Assembly: GCA_000226015.1 (NCBI GenBank)
Contig: JH153057.1
Location: forward strand, 26,788-49,005
Origin: Mnemiopsis leidyi
Taxonomy: Eukaryota; Ctenophora; Tentaculata; Lobata; Bolinopsidae
Direction: 5' to 3'
Length of the DNA: 22,218 nucleotides
The notes below the pieces were generated by a model that was not told the origin of the DNA, ran no database searches, and saw only the letters and a program-made list of their open reading frames with translations. Shown here one piece after another: positions 1-10,021 of the stretch. A program made the translations under genes and the position numbers. Position 1 is the first letter of the stretch; each line of letters opens with the position of its first letter.

Positions 1-118
1 TATATAGTGAGGCTGGGGCATTTTCATAAGTAATATTATTATTATACAACCATATGATTTGATTGAAACTACTTGTCAATTGTATATGTATGATTATTTA
101 TATCAATTTTGGCCTTAG

Positions 119-752
119 TAGGTTGCCCCATCAAAAGAGCTGGACTCTTACAGGTGGTATCCTGTAGCACATAATAGTTCCTTATATATATTAAATTATG
201 TTCATATTCCTATGTATAATTGTGTTACGAAATTTATTAATTCAATTCAAAAAAAAAATAAAATGAATGATAATTCTCTACAAGAGCCTCGTGAAGATGG
301 TCTGCTGGATTTACTTTGTTTTAGGAACCAATAAGTGTACCAATTCTCTTCCATCTCAGACCAGATTCTTCCATGGTAATGCCATGCAGCGTTTATCCAT
401 CTGTGGTCCTCTCAGTTCTAATTTGTTCCCAGAAGTAACTTCTCAATCTCTCTGATATTATAACTGAGTGCTGAGAATGGTACAGTATATTCTACTCAAT
501 TCAAGTAAAATTCAATTCAATTTACAATATGTCGTAACTCAAGTGATAACTTACTTTGTTTACTTTGTTTAGGTTTTCATTGGATGTGAGAGTAGTGCGT
601 ATTATTGGAAAGTTTTGGAAACTGTTCTTTCAAAAATTGAAGGCAAGTCCTATCTAGAAAATAAAGCTAGGCACAATGAATATCTTAGTACTAACCCATT
701 TGCAGCCAGGAAGTTATTCATTAATATGAAAGGGTTTAGTTCTAGCACGTAG
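119..752 (+). CDS. 3' end of an unrecognised protein-coding gene (terminal exon, partial)
   Basis: The clear part is a terminal exon at 573-752. It follows a pyrimidine-rich acceptor ending in TTTAG and is open for 59 codons to a TAG at 750-752. The peptide starts VFIGCESSAYYWKVLETV and ends in MKGFSSST; it has a YYW patch and a lysine/leucine-rich helix-like middle. A possible short exon at 119-153 (acceptor CCTTAG, donor CAG/GTGGTA, encoding GCPIKRAGLLQ) would join in phase, but this is tentative. The rest of the gene lies left of the window. I do not recognise the family. The AT-rich stretch after the stop would be its 3' UTR. No in-frame start codon exists in the terminal exon before the acceptor, which supports reading it as a spliced exon and not a stand-alone ORF. 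Confidence 0.45.
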
Positions 753-1446
753 TTATAATTGTTTAATTTATTAAATTTATTTCTAATGTTAATTTATTTT
801 CTAATGTTTTTAAGCCACTGTTTTTGTGTATATCGGTAATTGGCCCAGTTAAATAGTATTTTGCTTTTTCAATCTATAATAGTATTTTGTAGTAATTTAT
901 ACAGCAGGGCTAAATAATTAGCTTTTAAGTTTCACAGTTTGTATGATAAATTGTTTTGTAAATCTGTGATGATGTATGTCATTACCTTATATTCTTCTTT
1001 CTCATGAGCTGGTAAGGTCATCAGATGTGTCACCACCATGCTGGTGTGCAGGGGTTATCCGGTATCCAAGCCAGAAATTTCGACAAGCATACTATCAAAT
1101 ATTTATTGACTTACAATGTTGATAAACTTAATTTTGTGGCAGTTTTGGATGACATTATGTAGGATTTTCAAGATCATCAAATAGCAAGTTAAGATTGAGA
1201 ATGGTCAGCCTTTCCCAATAGTTGAAATAGCTGAAAGTTTTGCTCATGGTGCTTCATATTGTTCCATTGTGTCCACTCAAGAATGCTGTATAAGTCAGTC
1301 TGGAGCAACAGACAATCCTAAAAACAACCAATTTGTTTTGACAACCTGGTATCATCAGCGAAGAAGCTTTTTCTATAAGCTTTTACCATTTCCTTGATGT
1401 CTTTGATGAAGAGAAGAAAGCACAGTTGACCCAAGACACTGCTCTG
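753..1446. other. Intergenic stretch with no recognised feature
   Basis: AT-rich DNA downstream of the partial gene. No open frame with splice signals, no tRNA-like boxes and no clear terminal repeats were found here on either strand. The first part is probably 3' UTR of the upstream gene. Confidence 0.5.
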
Positions 1447-1616
1447 AGAAGAGTGCGCTTAGGGCATCTGCCTATGCAATCTTCTTCGGTTGATTGCATA
1501 GGCAATGAGGGTGATTGAGGTTAAATGAGGAGGGTCTCCGTTAAAGATCTAGAATCTTCCAGGAGCCCCTTCAGTATAACTGTAAAAGCCTGGGTACAGG
1601 TGTAACAAATACAAAT
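1447..1616 (+). repeat. SINE body copy lacking the tRNA-like head
   Basis: This segment repeats the body and tail of the SINE at 1663-1917. Both contain TGCGCT-AGGGCA, CTATGCAATCTTCTTC, the block AGATCTAGAATCTTCCAGGA and the end CTTCAGTATAACTGT followed by AAAGCCTG and TACAGGTGTAACAAAT. This copy ends in a short ACAAATACAAATACAA-type tail. The head is missing or too diverged to see, and the middle is rearranged: the hexamer-rich piece TTGCATAGGCAATGA replaces the corresponding stretch of the other copy. Confidence 0.65.
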
Positions 1617-1662
1617 ACAACTCCACCAAACACCTTAGCATTGTCCAAATGGTCAACATTTA

Positions 1663-1917
1663 CTACTGGTGGTGCAGTGTAGTGGTATCTACCTTGAATT
1701 TCTATGCAGGAGATCGTTGTTCAAATCCCAGATCCGCCAATCCTAGAGGATTGCGCTAAGGGCACTTACCTATGCAATCTTCTTCAGTTGACTCAGCCAA
1801 ATGACTGGCAAACAATGATTGAGGGTTTAATGAGGAGGGTTTCGGTTAAAAGATCTAGAATCTTCCAGGAGCTCCTTCAGTATAACTGTTAAAGCCTGTG
1901 TACAGGTGTAACAAATG
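1663..1917 (+). mobile_element. tRNA-derived SINE with A/B boxes
   Basis: The head at about 1669-1740 resembles a tRNA. It has an A-box-like GGTGCAGTGTAGTGG, then a B-box-like TTGTTCAAATCC, and ends GATCCGCCA like a tRNA 3' end. The body matches the repeat at 1447-1616 and the tail fragment at 3172-3230, so the unit is present at least three times in about 1.8 kb. Such an element would be transcribed by RNA polymerase III from its internal boxes and copied by a partner LINE. The parent tRNA cannot be named securely; the A-box region is closest in style to Gly/Glu/Asp tRNAs. The tail is short, not a long poly(A). Confidence 0.65.
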
Positions 1918-2165
1918 CTAATACGACATAAGGTGTTCACGTTTGGTAAGAAAGGATGACATCCGGTTGATGAGTCTTCTGTGAAAACCATGTGTAACTT
2001 TGTCAAAAGCTTTGGAACCTATGTCTTTGTCCTGCCTAAGTCCCTCAAAGATGCTTTCAAAATGTTCCAGTATTAGGCTCAGGCAGCTACTGTTAGATCT
2101 GAAGCCGTGCTGCTTGTCAGAAAGCATATTGTTTTCATCAAGGTACTGCACCAGGCCATGAGTTT
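1918..2165 (-). mobile_element. LINE reverse-transcriptase fragment (CR1/jockey-like)
   Basis: Minus-strand translation gives LDENNMLSDKQHGFRSNSSC, then LILEHFESIFEGL, and then AFDKVTHGF. These match the well-known RT region of non-LTR retrotransposons of the form LLSDKQHGFR-x-SC-x-LLEHFD, then D-x-YLDFAKAFDKVDH. The segment around the first catalytic aspartate (normally YLDFAKAFD) has lost residues before AFDKV, and a stop lies in frame a few codons before LDENN, so this is a dead scrap. It abuts the end of the SINE at 1917. No other LINE domains (endonuclease, thumb) are visible nearby. Confidence 0.75.
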
Positions 2166-2318
2166 CCTAACAACTCTTTTGTACACTTAAACTACATGAG
2201 AAGGCGAAGTGACTGGCTGATAGTTGATTGTTATGTCCTTTGCTTATGTTCCCTACCATCGTTTTATTAGTAACTGTATACTCTTCCAATTTAGAGTTCA
2301 CATATTACATTCTCAGCT

Positions 2319-3758
2319 ATGCTCATACCAAAGAAGAACAGAAAGGCAGTGTTTGAACACCTCTTTAAAGAGGGTGTTGTCGTGGCAAAGAAAGACTTTA
2401 ACTCTCCCAGCCATCCTAATGTTAAGTCAGTGCCCAACCTTCAAGTAATCAAAGCCATGCAGGTTGGTTTACTTGGGTCTTTTTAAGACAGTGTTATTTT
2501 TTGAAACTTTTAATCTGATATATAATATATCTGTATAACTCAGGAAGGGAGGAATCCTTACTGCTGTCAACATCCTTACTGCTGTCAATCATCCGAAGAC
2601 AGCATGAGAGCTGTTGTTCTTGCTCTTTAGTCTTTTATTTGCTCTTTAGTCTTTTATTTCAATTTCAATTTAATACTAACATGATAAATATTTCAGTCGC
2701 TCAGATCTAAAGGCTATGTCAAAGAACAGTTTGCCTGGCAGCATTATTACTGGTATTTGGAAAACGATGGAATCACTTTCCTGAGAGATTACCTCCATTT
2801 GCCCCAAGAGATTGTTCCCTCAACACTGAAGCGACCCACTGCTAGGACGACAACCGCTCCTCCCAAACCTAAACCACAAGGTACAAAACATTGTGTTGTT
2901 AAAGCAAGTTCTGTTACAATTCAGGTAATATCCTGATCCTGTCAATTGTAGTATATTGAATTGTGTTAACTTTCGTCTCACATGATAAATTGCATTCTTT
3001 TCTTGCTCTTAACAAAATGAAGTGCCCTACACAGTTCACTGACTGGTTTCACTTTCAATTCAGAATGTTGTATGTTGTTTTTGTATCCGTGGCTGTCAGG
3101 CATCATTGTCCTTATCAGTGCAGTACTACACTTACTACTGAATTTCTACTTACTACTACACTACTACTAACTTCAGTATAACTGTAAAAGCCTGGGCACA
3201 GGTGTAACAGATACAAAGACATAACGTGTTAGTTTATTAAAGTTACTTTTCGATCATGTCCTGACTATCTCGTTTCAGGAGCTCCTGCTGGACCTAAATC
3301 AGATGACCGGGATGCCTACAGAAGCGCTGAGGGCAAGAACGTCGGCCCTGGACAAGGATTCCAACCTGAATTTGTAAGTTAATTTCATCATTGTGCATAA
3401 TGATAAGATAACTTCATGTGATGATCAATAAAGGCTTAAAGTTCTGAGTGAAATATACCGTTCTTGATACTGAAATAAGTGTTATCTTAGCCGGTAGTTC
3501 TGAGATTGACTGCTGGCTGTAAAGGCCGCTTGACAAAACATATTTGGAAGAAGATTTAGATCTGTGCCATCAGCTGGCTTGGCGCTTCTTTCAAAAATAC
3601 ATTCATTTTCTAACAGTATTTCTAACGGTTTCACAGATTGATGAGTGTCTTTGGTAATCTGATCAAAGCCGTATTTACTTAGGGCATACATTTTATCGAC
3701 TTTATTTAACCATTTTCACTTTCAGAGAGGAGGATATGGACGAGGCGCCCCCCAATAA
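2319..3758 (+). CDS. RPS10: 40S ribosomal protein S10 (eS10), four coding exons
   Basis: Coding exons are 2319-2462, 2697-2880, 3279-3373 and 3726-3758; all junctions are GT-AG and phases agree, giving 151 residues (vertebrate RPS10 is about 165). The start [19 protein letters not shown] and the core [19 protein letters not shown] / [14 protein letters not shown] are diagnostic of the plectin/S10 winged-helix domain. The tail is a proline/lysine-rich linker ending in [10 protein letters not shown], the short Gly/Arg tail typical of the family. The protein sits on the 40S head near the mRNA entry side. A splice acceptor (TTCTCAG) lies 2 nt before the ATG, implying a 5' UTR intron or a trans-spliced leader. 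Intron 2 carries a SINE tail and intron 3 a probable snoRNA. NAA50 follows 279 bp downstream on the same strand. Confidence 0.97.
3172..3230 (+). repeat. SINE tail fragment in RPS10 intron 2
   Basis: The segment CTTCAGTATAACTGTAAAAG followed by CCTGGGCACAGGTGTAACAG matches the last ~55 bp of the SINE copies at 1447-1616 and 1663-1917. It lacks head and body, as expected of a 5'-truncated copy. It is preceded by a short CTACTACA-rich stretch. Confidence 0.7.
3411..3480 (+). ncRNA. Probable C/D box snoRNA in RPS10 intron 3 (SNORD59/snR54-like guide)
   Basis: A perfect C box GTGATGA lies at 3418-3424, a D' box CTGA at 3444-3447, a weak C' (GTGAAAT) at 3448-3454 and a D box CTGA at 3470-3473. 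Closing sequences ACTT (3411-3414) and AAGT (3477-3480) can pair as a short terminal stem. One base upstream of the D box, CGTTCTTGAT (3459-3468) is complementary for 10 nt to the conserved 18S rRNA segment AUCAAGAACG, recalled from memory of the human sequence. Counting five bases from the D box points at the second A of AUCA, which fits the known 2'-O-methyl site Am1031 (human numbering) guided by SNORD59 and yeast snR54. Ribosomal-protein introns are classic hosts of such RNAs. No target was found for the D' guide. Confidence 0.6.
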
Positions 3759-4037
3759 GATTCATTTAACTTATGAATTTTTAATTATATAACACGGTGT
3801 TTCATTGCTTTTTATGACTGTCCAAGATTGGAATTATTTGCTTCAATCCTCCCTTCTTGTCTCTTTATTTATCGATAAAATGTATCATCTAGTTTCATTT
3901 CTTGGCAACGTGCTTATTTCAGGAAATGATGCCTTGATGTAAGAGTTGTGTTTAAGATATTTTCAGGATAAACCTTTCTTGGCGATAAAAATTTGGGTTA
4001 ACGTTTTTCTGAAATCTTCAATTTGCTTGATGTGTCC

Positions 4038-4538
4038 ATGCTCTCAGCCGAACTTCCTGGCCTGCGTCTTGTAAAGATCGATAAATACAATGTTAAGAAT
4101 CTCCGGCTCCTGAACGCATCCATCCTTCCAATACACTACTCGACAAAATTCTATCAGACTGTACTACAAAATCCAGACCTGAGTCGTCTGGCGCTCTGGA
4201 ACGAGAAGTATGTTGGAATGGTTTGCTGTAAGATAGAAAATGGGGTTCTCTACATCATGACTTTGGGATGTTTAGTTATGTACCGGAGAAAAAAGATTGG
4301 AACTTCTTTGTTAAACTTTGTTCTTGAACTTTCTAGATCTGAAAATTGCTGTTCTATTCAATTACACGTTCACAGTTCAAACGATGAAGCTGTGCAGTTT
4401 TACGAAAAGTTTGGATTTAGAGTTAAGGAGACTTTAGAAAACTACTATCGGTACTTGAAGCCCACAACTGGACTATTTTTGGAACGATCCATGCTTTTGG
4501 ATTGTGATGAAAAAGAGTCAAATCCGAACAAGAAGTAA
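4038..4538 (+). CDS. NAA50: NAA50-type N-alpha-acetyltransferase, intronless
   Basis: A single-exon frame of 166 residues starting at the ATG at 4038; no ATG lies in frame upstream. It is a GNAT fold protein most like NAA50 (NatE catalytic subunit), which acetylates N-terminal Met next to hydrophobic residues. Matching blocks are ILPIHYSTKFY (family: IFPVSYNDKFY), LYIMTLGCL with the catalytic-type Tyr at residue 72, LHVHSSNDEAVQFYEKFGF with the catalytic-type His at 110, and ETLENYYRYLKP (family: ETKKNYYKRIEP). The acetyl-CoA loop reads YRRKKIGT where the family has YRRLGIGT, so the first glycine of the R-x-x-G-x-G motif is Lys86. Unlike its neighbours the gene has no intron, so it could be a retrocopy or a diverged paralogue. 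It lies 279 bp after RPS10 and 321 bp before RPS26. Confidence 0.88.
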   Translation: MLSAELPGLRLVKIDKYNVKNLRLLNASILPIHYSTKFYQTVLQNPDLSRLALWNEKYVGMVCCKIENGVLYIMTLGCLVMYRRKKIGTSLLNFVLELSRSENCCSIQLHVHSSNDEAVQFYEKFGFRVKETLENYYRYLKPTTGLFLERSMLLDCDEKESNPNKK

Positions 4539-4859
4539 TCAGTGTGAACTCTTACCGAAAAATAATGACCCCTCGAACTTCGACATTACTCACTGTGGCA
4601 GCAGACTTTTACTTTTGTAAACCTGATGCACGGTGTTATTTTTCACCTATTGCCAAAAGACGTTTCTTGACATCTTGTCTTACATTTGGTTGTGCATCAT
4701 AACGTTAACTTACATTTGTAGACTAGTCCCTATACAAGTTCGATGCTGTTGAAATTGTGTTCAGTAATTGAGCGTTTAAACTTTTAATTAACCAAAAGTG
4801 CGATGCTTTGTTAAGCCGAATCTTTATTCTAACCGAACAAATGATCCCAAGTAGCCACA

Positions 4860-5380
4860 ATGACCAAGAAGAGGCGTAATGGAGGACGTAACAAGAACGG
4901 CCGTGGCCACGTCAAATTCCTCAGATGCACCAACTGCGCACGATGCGTGCCCAAGGACAAGGCCATCAAGAAGTTCATTATCAGGAACATTGTTGAGGCC
5001 GCTGCCCTGAGAGATATTGGCGAGCAAAGTGTTTATAAGAGTTATATCCTCCCTAAAATCTACGTGAAGCTCCATTATTGCGTCTCGTGTGCCATCCACA
5101 GTAAAGTAGTGAGAAACAGGTGGGTCTTATTTTCTTACAAATCTCCTAAATCTTGTTGAAAATTTGTAATTTTAAGATAGAATGATGTATGTTCAACTTG
5201 GTCCTCTGAATTTTATTAAACTAACTGTTCATGTTAGGTAAGTTTTTCGTTAATTTGTTACTGACGAAATATAAACCCCTGTTATTTGTCAGGTCGAGAG
5301 AGAACAGGAGGATAAGGACCCCACCAGTGAGAGGGCCACCTGGACGACAGCCCCAACAGCAGCAGAAGACAAACAATTAA
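4860..5380 (+). CDS. RPS26: 40S ribosomal protein S26 (eS26), two coding exons
   Basis: Exons 4860-5119 and 5293-5380 join (donor CAG/GTGGGT, acceptor TTTGTCAG) to give 115 residues, the same length as human RPS26. The start [18 protein letters not shown], the zinc-binding CTNC (residues 23-26) and CVSC (about 74-77), and the core DIGEQSVY are diagnostic. The C-terminus runs [19 protein letters not shown] and then a glutamine run before KTNN. The protein sits at the mRNA exit channel of the 40S subunit. A pyrimidine stretch (TCTTTATTC) lies about 40 nt upstream of the ATG and could be the start of a TOP-type leader, but that is a guess. ALG10 begins 237 bp downstream on the same strand. Confidence 0.97.
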
Positions 5381-5617
5381 TTTCGTACTCGTGGCTATTT
5401 AATTTTTATTGTATGATGCGCCCGTTTTTCTCTTCTAATGTTTCTACCAGGCTCTTATGTTTTAAATTTGAGAAAATTCCACGTTTAAAAACAGTGCGTG
5501 ATATGCACTGCACATGCTCTCAATTTTCATGCAGTTTCAACTGATTCCTTTTGTATTGAAAAATAAGTCAAATTATCGTTTTACCCAAAACGTAACTGAT
5601 TACCCCTTACATAGCTG

Positions 5618-8600
5618 ATGAGCAGCTCTGACGAAGCACATCGTCTACAAAACCCGTCAGCACGTCGCCTGCGCTCCAAGCGCGTCTACCACTCTTCGTC
5701 CGATGACAGTGTTTCCGACCCCCGAGTAAAATCATCTGATCGTGTCCCCATCACCCGATCTCGGATCAGCTTACGATCTTCCTCTGAAGAAGACGGTATA
5801 ACCGTCAGACGGAAAGGAGCCGAACATCGGCGTGTTAGACGGAGTGCAGAGAAGAATCTGAAGAATGCCGAGAGAGACCCGAGGAAACATTCCCGGTCCT
5901 CTAGTTTTGTGTTCGATCATCCCATGGTCCAACACGCGCGTACCAGCTCATATGCCATGTACCAGCAAAGTGTAGGTATTGTGCTGATTTTCTGTGATTT
6001 TGTTGATCAATTATTTATTAACAAGCTGTTTACTGATCCACTTTAATTTGGACATTAATTATTTGACTTGATGCTTTTGTCATGAAACGTAATCTATTTA
6101 GAATAAAGACTCTGATTTATTTGAGAAGATACGCTCTTTAATGTATAGCTATTTACTTATTAGGTTATAAATAATAATAAGTAACTGAAAACTAAACACA
6201 TTCGCTTCAGGTGGACATAGCTCGCAACACAATCTCAGAACTTGACTTACCAGCCAGCAGTTGGTGCGGGTTTTTTGCGGCCGCAATGTTAGCAGTTACT
6301 TTGGGTGAAGTTGTTAAAATTAACAACGCTCAGCCAACTCCTTATATGGTAAGTCTTCGACAAATCACTGTATGGAACTTTTAAAGTTTTAATTTATTAT
6401 AAGTTTTTCAATCTCCCGATATGTGAAATGTGTTGCTTGAAATTATTTTCTGTTTCAAGATTTCCTCTGCCACATCTTACACGTCTCACTATAGGACGAA
6501 GCATTCCACGTGCGCCAGGCGCAGCATTACTGCGCGGGAAACTGGACGGTTTGGGACAAGAAGATAACTACATTACCGGGGCTATATCTACTTACAGCAG
6601 TTATAGCGCACTGTGCTGGTGCAGTTACTGGGAAACCTAACATTCATTGGTGTTCTCTGGAGAAACTTAGGTTGGTTGAAATACTAGTTACAGATACTTG
6701 TAGATGCTTCTAGACACTTGTTGATACTTGAAGACACTTCTATTTTAGAATAAGGATGTGAACCACAATCAGTGGACAACGAAGTGCAATAGTTTTCGGC
6801 TTGTGTCGGTTCTTGTAATAACTTCTGTCATTATCGAGTGAAATATCGAGTGTAATATTGCTGTGTTTCAGATTTGTCAACATCGTGATGTCTGTGTTAA
6901 TATTCGTTGTTATGTACACAATATTCCGTAAACTTTCTCGACGTTTAAAAGTGAGTGTTTCCTCTCAACGGTGCAATTTTGAGGATATTTTCATTTCTTC
7001 CGAATGCTGAGATCGAAATTTCCATAATATTGGGATCTTTTACTTCTGCATCTACTTCTTAATATCAATCACTAATACTATTTGTATATATTTCATTTGT
7101 TCCACTAAAATCAATTCATTAGTCATTACTTCAGGACGATCCAGGACTAGGAATACAGCCTATACACCGGACTTGCTGCATGATGAACAGTCTAGTTTTG
7201 ACTTGCTTCCCACTGCTCTATTTCTACAACCTATTGTATTACACTGATGTTGGAAGTGTCCTATTCGTATTGGCTAGCTATAGTTGCTCAATCAGAAATC
7301 ATCATCTCAAATCTGCAATGGTTAGTTTGGGGCACAAATGGTCACATTAAAACACTTAAAATTTCGCTCGTAAACGTAACGCGCGGCGCAGTTTTGTCGA
7401 ATCAATGTCGAACCGTCCAACATTTTCGAAGCATAAAATTTCGCGCGCACGCGTGTTTTAATGTCCATTTTCCGCTACACAGTCGACCTTGAAAATGAAC
7501 TTTCCTTTCTAACTGCTTGACCTAAGGCTATTTTCAGTTGGGTGCAATATCAGTTTTATTTCGGCAAACAAACATAATATGGGTTGGCTTTACCGCTGGG
7601 ACTGTAGTTATTAGGTCAGTGGTAAAGCCGTCTTTCTCAACTTTTCCTTTCATACGTTCCTCTTACTCCAAACAATGATTTATCTTTGCGACCAACTAAA
7701 ATGTAGCAATTCCCAGGGACATTGAAAATCGTGGATGGTTGCAACAGAGTGACGACTTTGTTTCTCAAATGAAAATTGCTGTGACTGTTATTTTCCGATA
7801 TTTCTGGCAATACCTACTGCTACTTCTCCCATATCTGACTGTGCTCGCTGGATTTGCAGTTTTTATCTTTGTCAACGGTGGAATTGTCGTAGGTAAGGAC
7901 TTTTATATATCAATATCCAGCTTATGTTAAAAATTATTGCTACTGCTGTGATATTTGACTCTTATTGATATTTAAGGCATTGAACTTTCTATTTATGGAC
8001 TTATGAACTTACCCTTGGTTTTCCACATCATTCCCTTACAATCAGTAATCCCTATCGATTTAACAACCACATTCTCAGGAGACAAAAGTGCACACACAGC
8101 AGTTTTACACTTTCCACAGTTCCTTTACTTCCTCCTCTTTTTAACTGCCTTCTCTTTACCCCACATGGTACAGCGACTAAGACACAGTCACCTTACCGTC
8201 CTCTACTACGTTTTTAAGTGAGTCCATTTCCCAAGATCTACTTCTTCTGGACTCAACTCTTGCCGAACTATCATATCATCGAGTCAATGAGATGAATTTT
8301 TCTTCCAAGCAGGAACCATCTTATACAAACTATTTCAGACCTGTACACGTTCTCCTATTCTTTGTAAGCGCAGTGTTAGCTCTCTATTTCTTCAAGTACG
8401 AACACCCCTATCTCCTAGCGGATAACAGACATTACACTTTCTACATTTGGAGAAAAATTCTCAAGTAAGAATATTCACTATTCTCAATGTTTCATGCTTT
8501 CTGTATCTCGGACACATCTTATATTCGGTTACTCCTTAACAAGATTGAAATAAATTCTCTTAATTCCATTCTAAAATTATTGACCCTAACACCCCCCACA

Positions 8601-9148
8601 GTCGAACACCCTACACAATGTTCTACCTGCTACCAGTTTGTTTCTACACATTCCTAAACATAGTAGCTCTACTTTCTACAGTTCATTCCAAGTTCTTTAC
8701 CTTACTGTATTTCCTGTGTGTAGCGACTCAGATAGTTCCTCAAGGATTGTTGGAGTTTAGATACTTCATCCTACCGTACCTACTTTACAGGTAATCGTTA
8801 ACACCGCACTACGCTTTATTTGTTCACACTGCACTTATTAGTATAAACTTATGTTGTTCATTAACAGTTTTTTTTCTTGGCATCTCAACGTATTTGTCGG
8901 ACGGTGTCATTAATATTGAGTAATCTCATTTACAATTTAGGGATTTTTGAAATGATTCCAACCACATCTAAAGCATTTTTTAACTCTTCAGGCTACATGT
9001 GCCCCAGCACTCATGGGTGGTCCTATTTCTAGAGCTCTGCCAATATACTCTCATAAACCTAATAACTGTGAAGTTGTTCCTCAACAAAACGTTTGATTGG
9101 GATATAACTGATCATCTTACTCCTAACCCTCAACGGTTTATGTGGTGA
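5618..9148 (+). CDS. ALG10: Dol-P-Glc:Glc2Man9GlcNAc2-PP-Dol alpha-1,2-glucosyltransferase, eleven coding exons
   Basis: Exons: 5618-5971, 6211-6348, 6495-6670, 6872-6950, 7135-7320, 7538-7614, 7717-7892, 8079-8217, 8339-8464, 8602-8790, 8992-9148; phases are consistent and give 598 residues. ALG10 adds the last glucose to the lipid-linked oligosaccharide in the ER membrane. Family hallmarks: PYMDEAFHVRQAQHYC (loop-1 DE-x-FH, residues ~162-177), TTLPGLYLL, FRQTNIIW, VNGGIVVGDKSAH, YLLADNRHYTFYIW, RYFILPYLLYRL and the terminal QRFMW. Many hydrophobic helices are seen. Human ALG10 is about 473 residues; the excess comes mainly from exon 1 (118 residues), a Ser/Arg-rich, probably disordered segment absent from known ALG10 proteins. 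The usual N-terminus corresponds to exon 2. An acceptor-like TTACATAG lies 3 nt before the ATG. Exon 7 uses the acceptor CCCAG at 7716; a nearer upstream TAG would break the frame. Confidence 0.95.
7336..7471. mobile_element. Short terminal-inverted-repeat element in ALG10 intron 5
   Basis: Inverted ends: AAATGG followed closely by ACATTAAAACAC (7336-7356) pairs with GTGTTTTAATGTCCATTT (7453-7470). The core is rich in CG dinucleotides (ACGCGCGGCGCA, GCGCGCACGCG), unlike the surrounding AT-rich intron. There is no coding capacity. No convincing target-site duplication was seen, so the exact limits are uncertain. Confidence 0.5.
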
Positions 9149-10021
9149 CGTCATCATTCCTTGACGTCATTTTTTGGACAGCTTGCAATAACTGCGGTGT
9201 TTTGAATTTAATGTATATGTAGTGTTGATCCAGTTTGTCAGATTTATTTGAGTGGTTATTTTTTGATGTGATTTTTATTTTGTGTGTACGTAGATTAGTA
9301 TTAAACTGAATACGACTAATTAAATATTCATAAGATATCTGGTAATACATAATAATGCGGTGTTAGGAATTTAACTATTGATGTTAAAATAGATAAAACA
9401 GTCCCCACTATAGTCGTAGTGTTTTTGGTGGGATATAGATAGGCAAATTTAAACTTATATCTTCGTTTAAACTATGGCGGCATCCTGAGAGTTTTCTTAT
9501 TTTTCCTTTTTCCTTTTACATTATGCATCATTTAACGACTTTGTAACTTACATTCTGTGGTAAGATGTGCACATTTACTCTTAATATACTTAAGTTTCAG
9601 AAAATGTTTTCGTTTATTACAAATATGTTGTTGAATTATTTTTTACATAAATAAGAAATAACCGAATTTTTTTTGTTCCTTCCTTTGATCGATAATTTGT
9701 ACTGCAGCATTACCCCTTAAACTGCTTTCCCAAGCTGCGTATTGTTTGTAAACACGTTCTTATTTTTGAGTCGCTGATATATTTGTCTACATTGTCCCCA
9801 ATCTATTGCGTTATTGGACATCTAGCTGCCTATTCTTGTGCCATTTTACCTGGTGTATAGAAGAAATCTCCGGCACGAGAAAATGTGAGCCACTAAACAA
9901 CGCAAACGTTGAGCTGCCTTTGCGTGCCCTCAGTTGACCGACAATTATTTCGGAGTCATAGTCACGTTTTTATTCAGTCCTACAAGAAGTAGGGTTCCTG
10001 TTCTGGATAATGGCCGACATC

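Noticed and set aside
267-455. 62-codon plus-strand frame left of the terminal exon
   Set aside because: No domain and no fitting splice sites to the exon at 573; it crosses an acceptor-like TTTTAG near 325, so it is more likely chance.
3482-3691. 69-codon minus-strand frame in RPS10 intron 3
   Set aside because: No known motif and no supporting signals; intronic chance frame.
4824-5099. 91-codon frame antisense to RPS26
   Set aside because: Shadow of the strongly supported RPS26 exon.
5120-5292. Possible C/D snoRNA in the RPS26 intron (ATGATGT, then CTGA twice)
   Set aside because: The C box is imperfect, the spacing to the last CTGA is long, no closing stem is seen, and the best rRNA match I could recall is only 8 nt.
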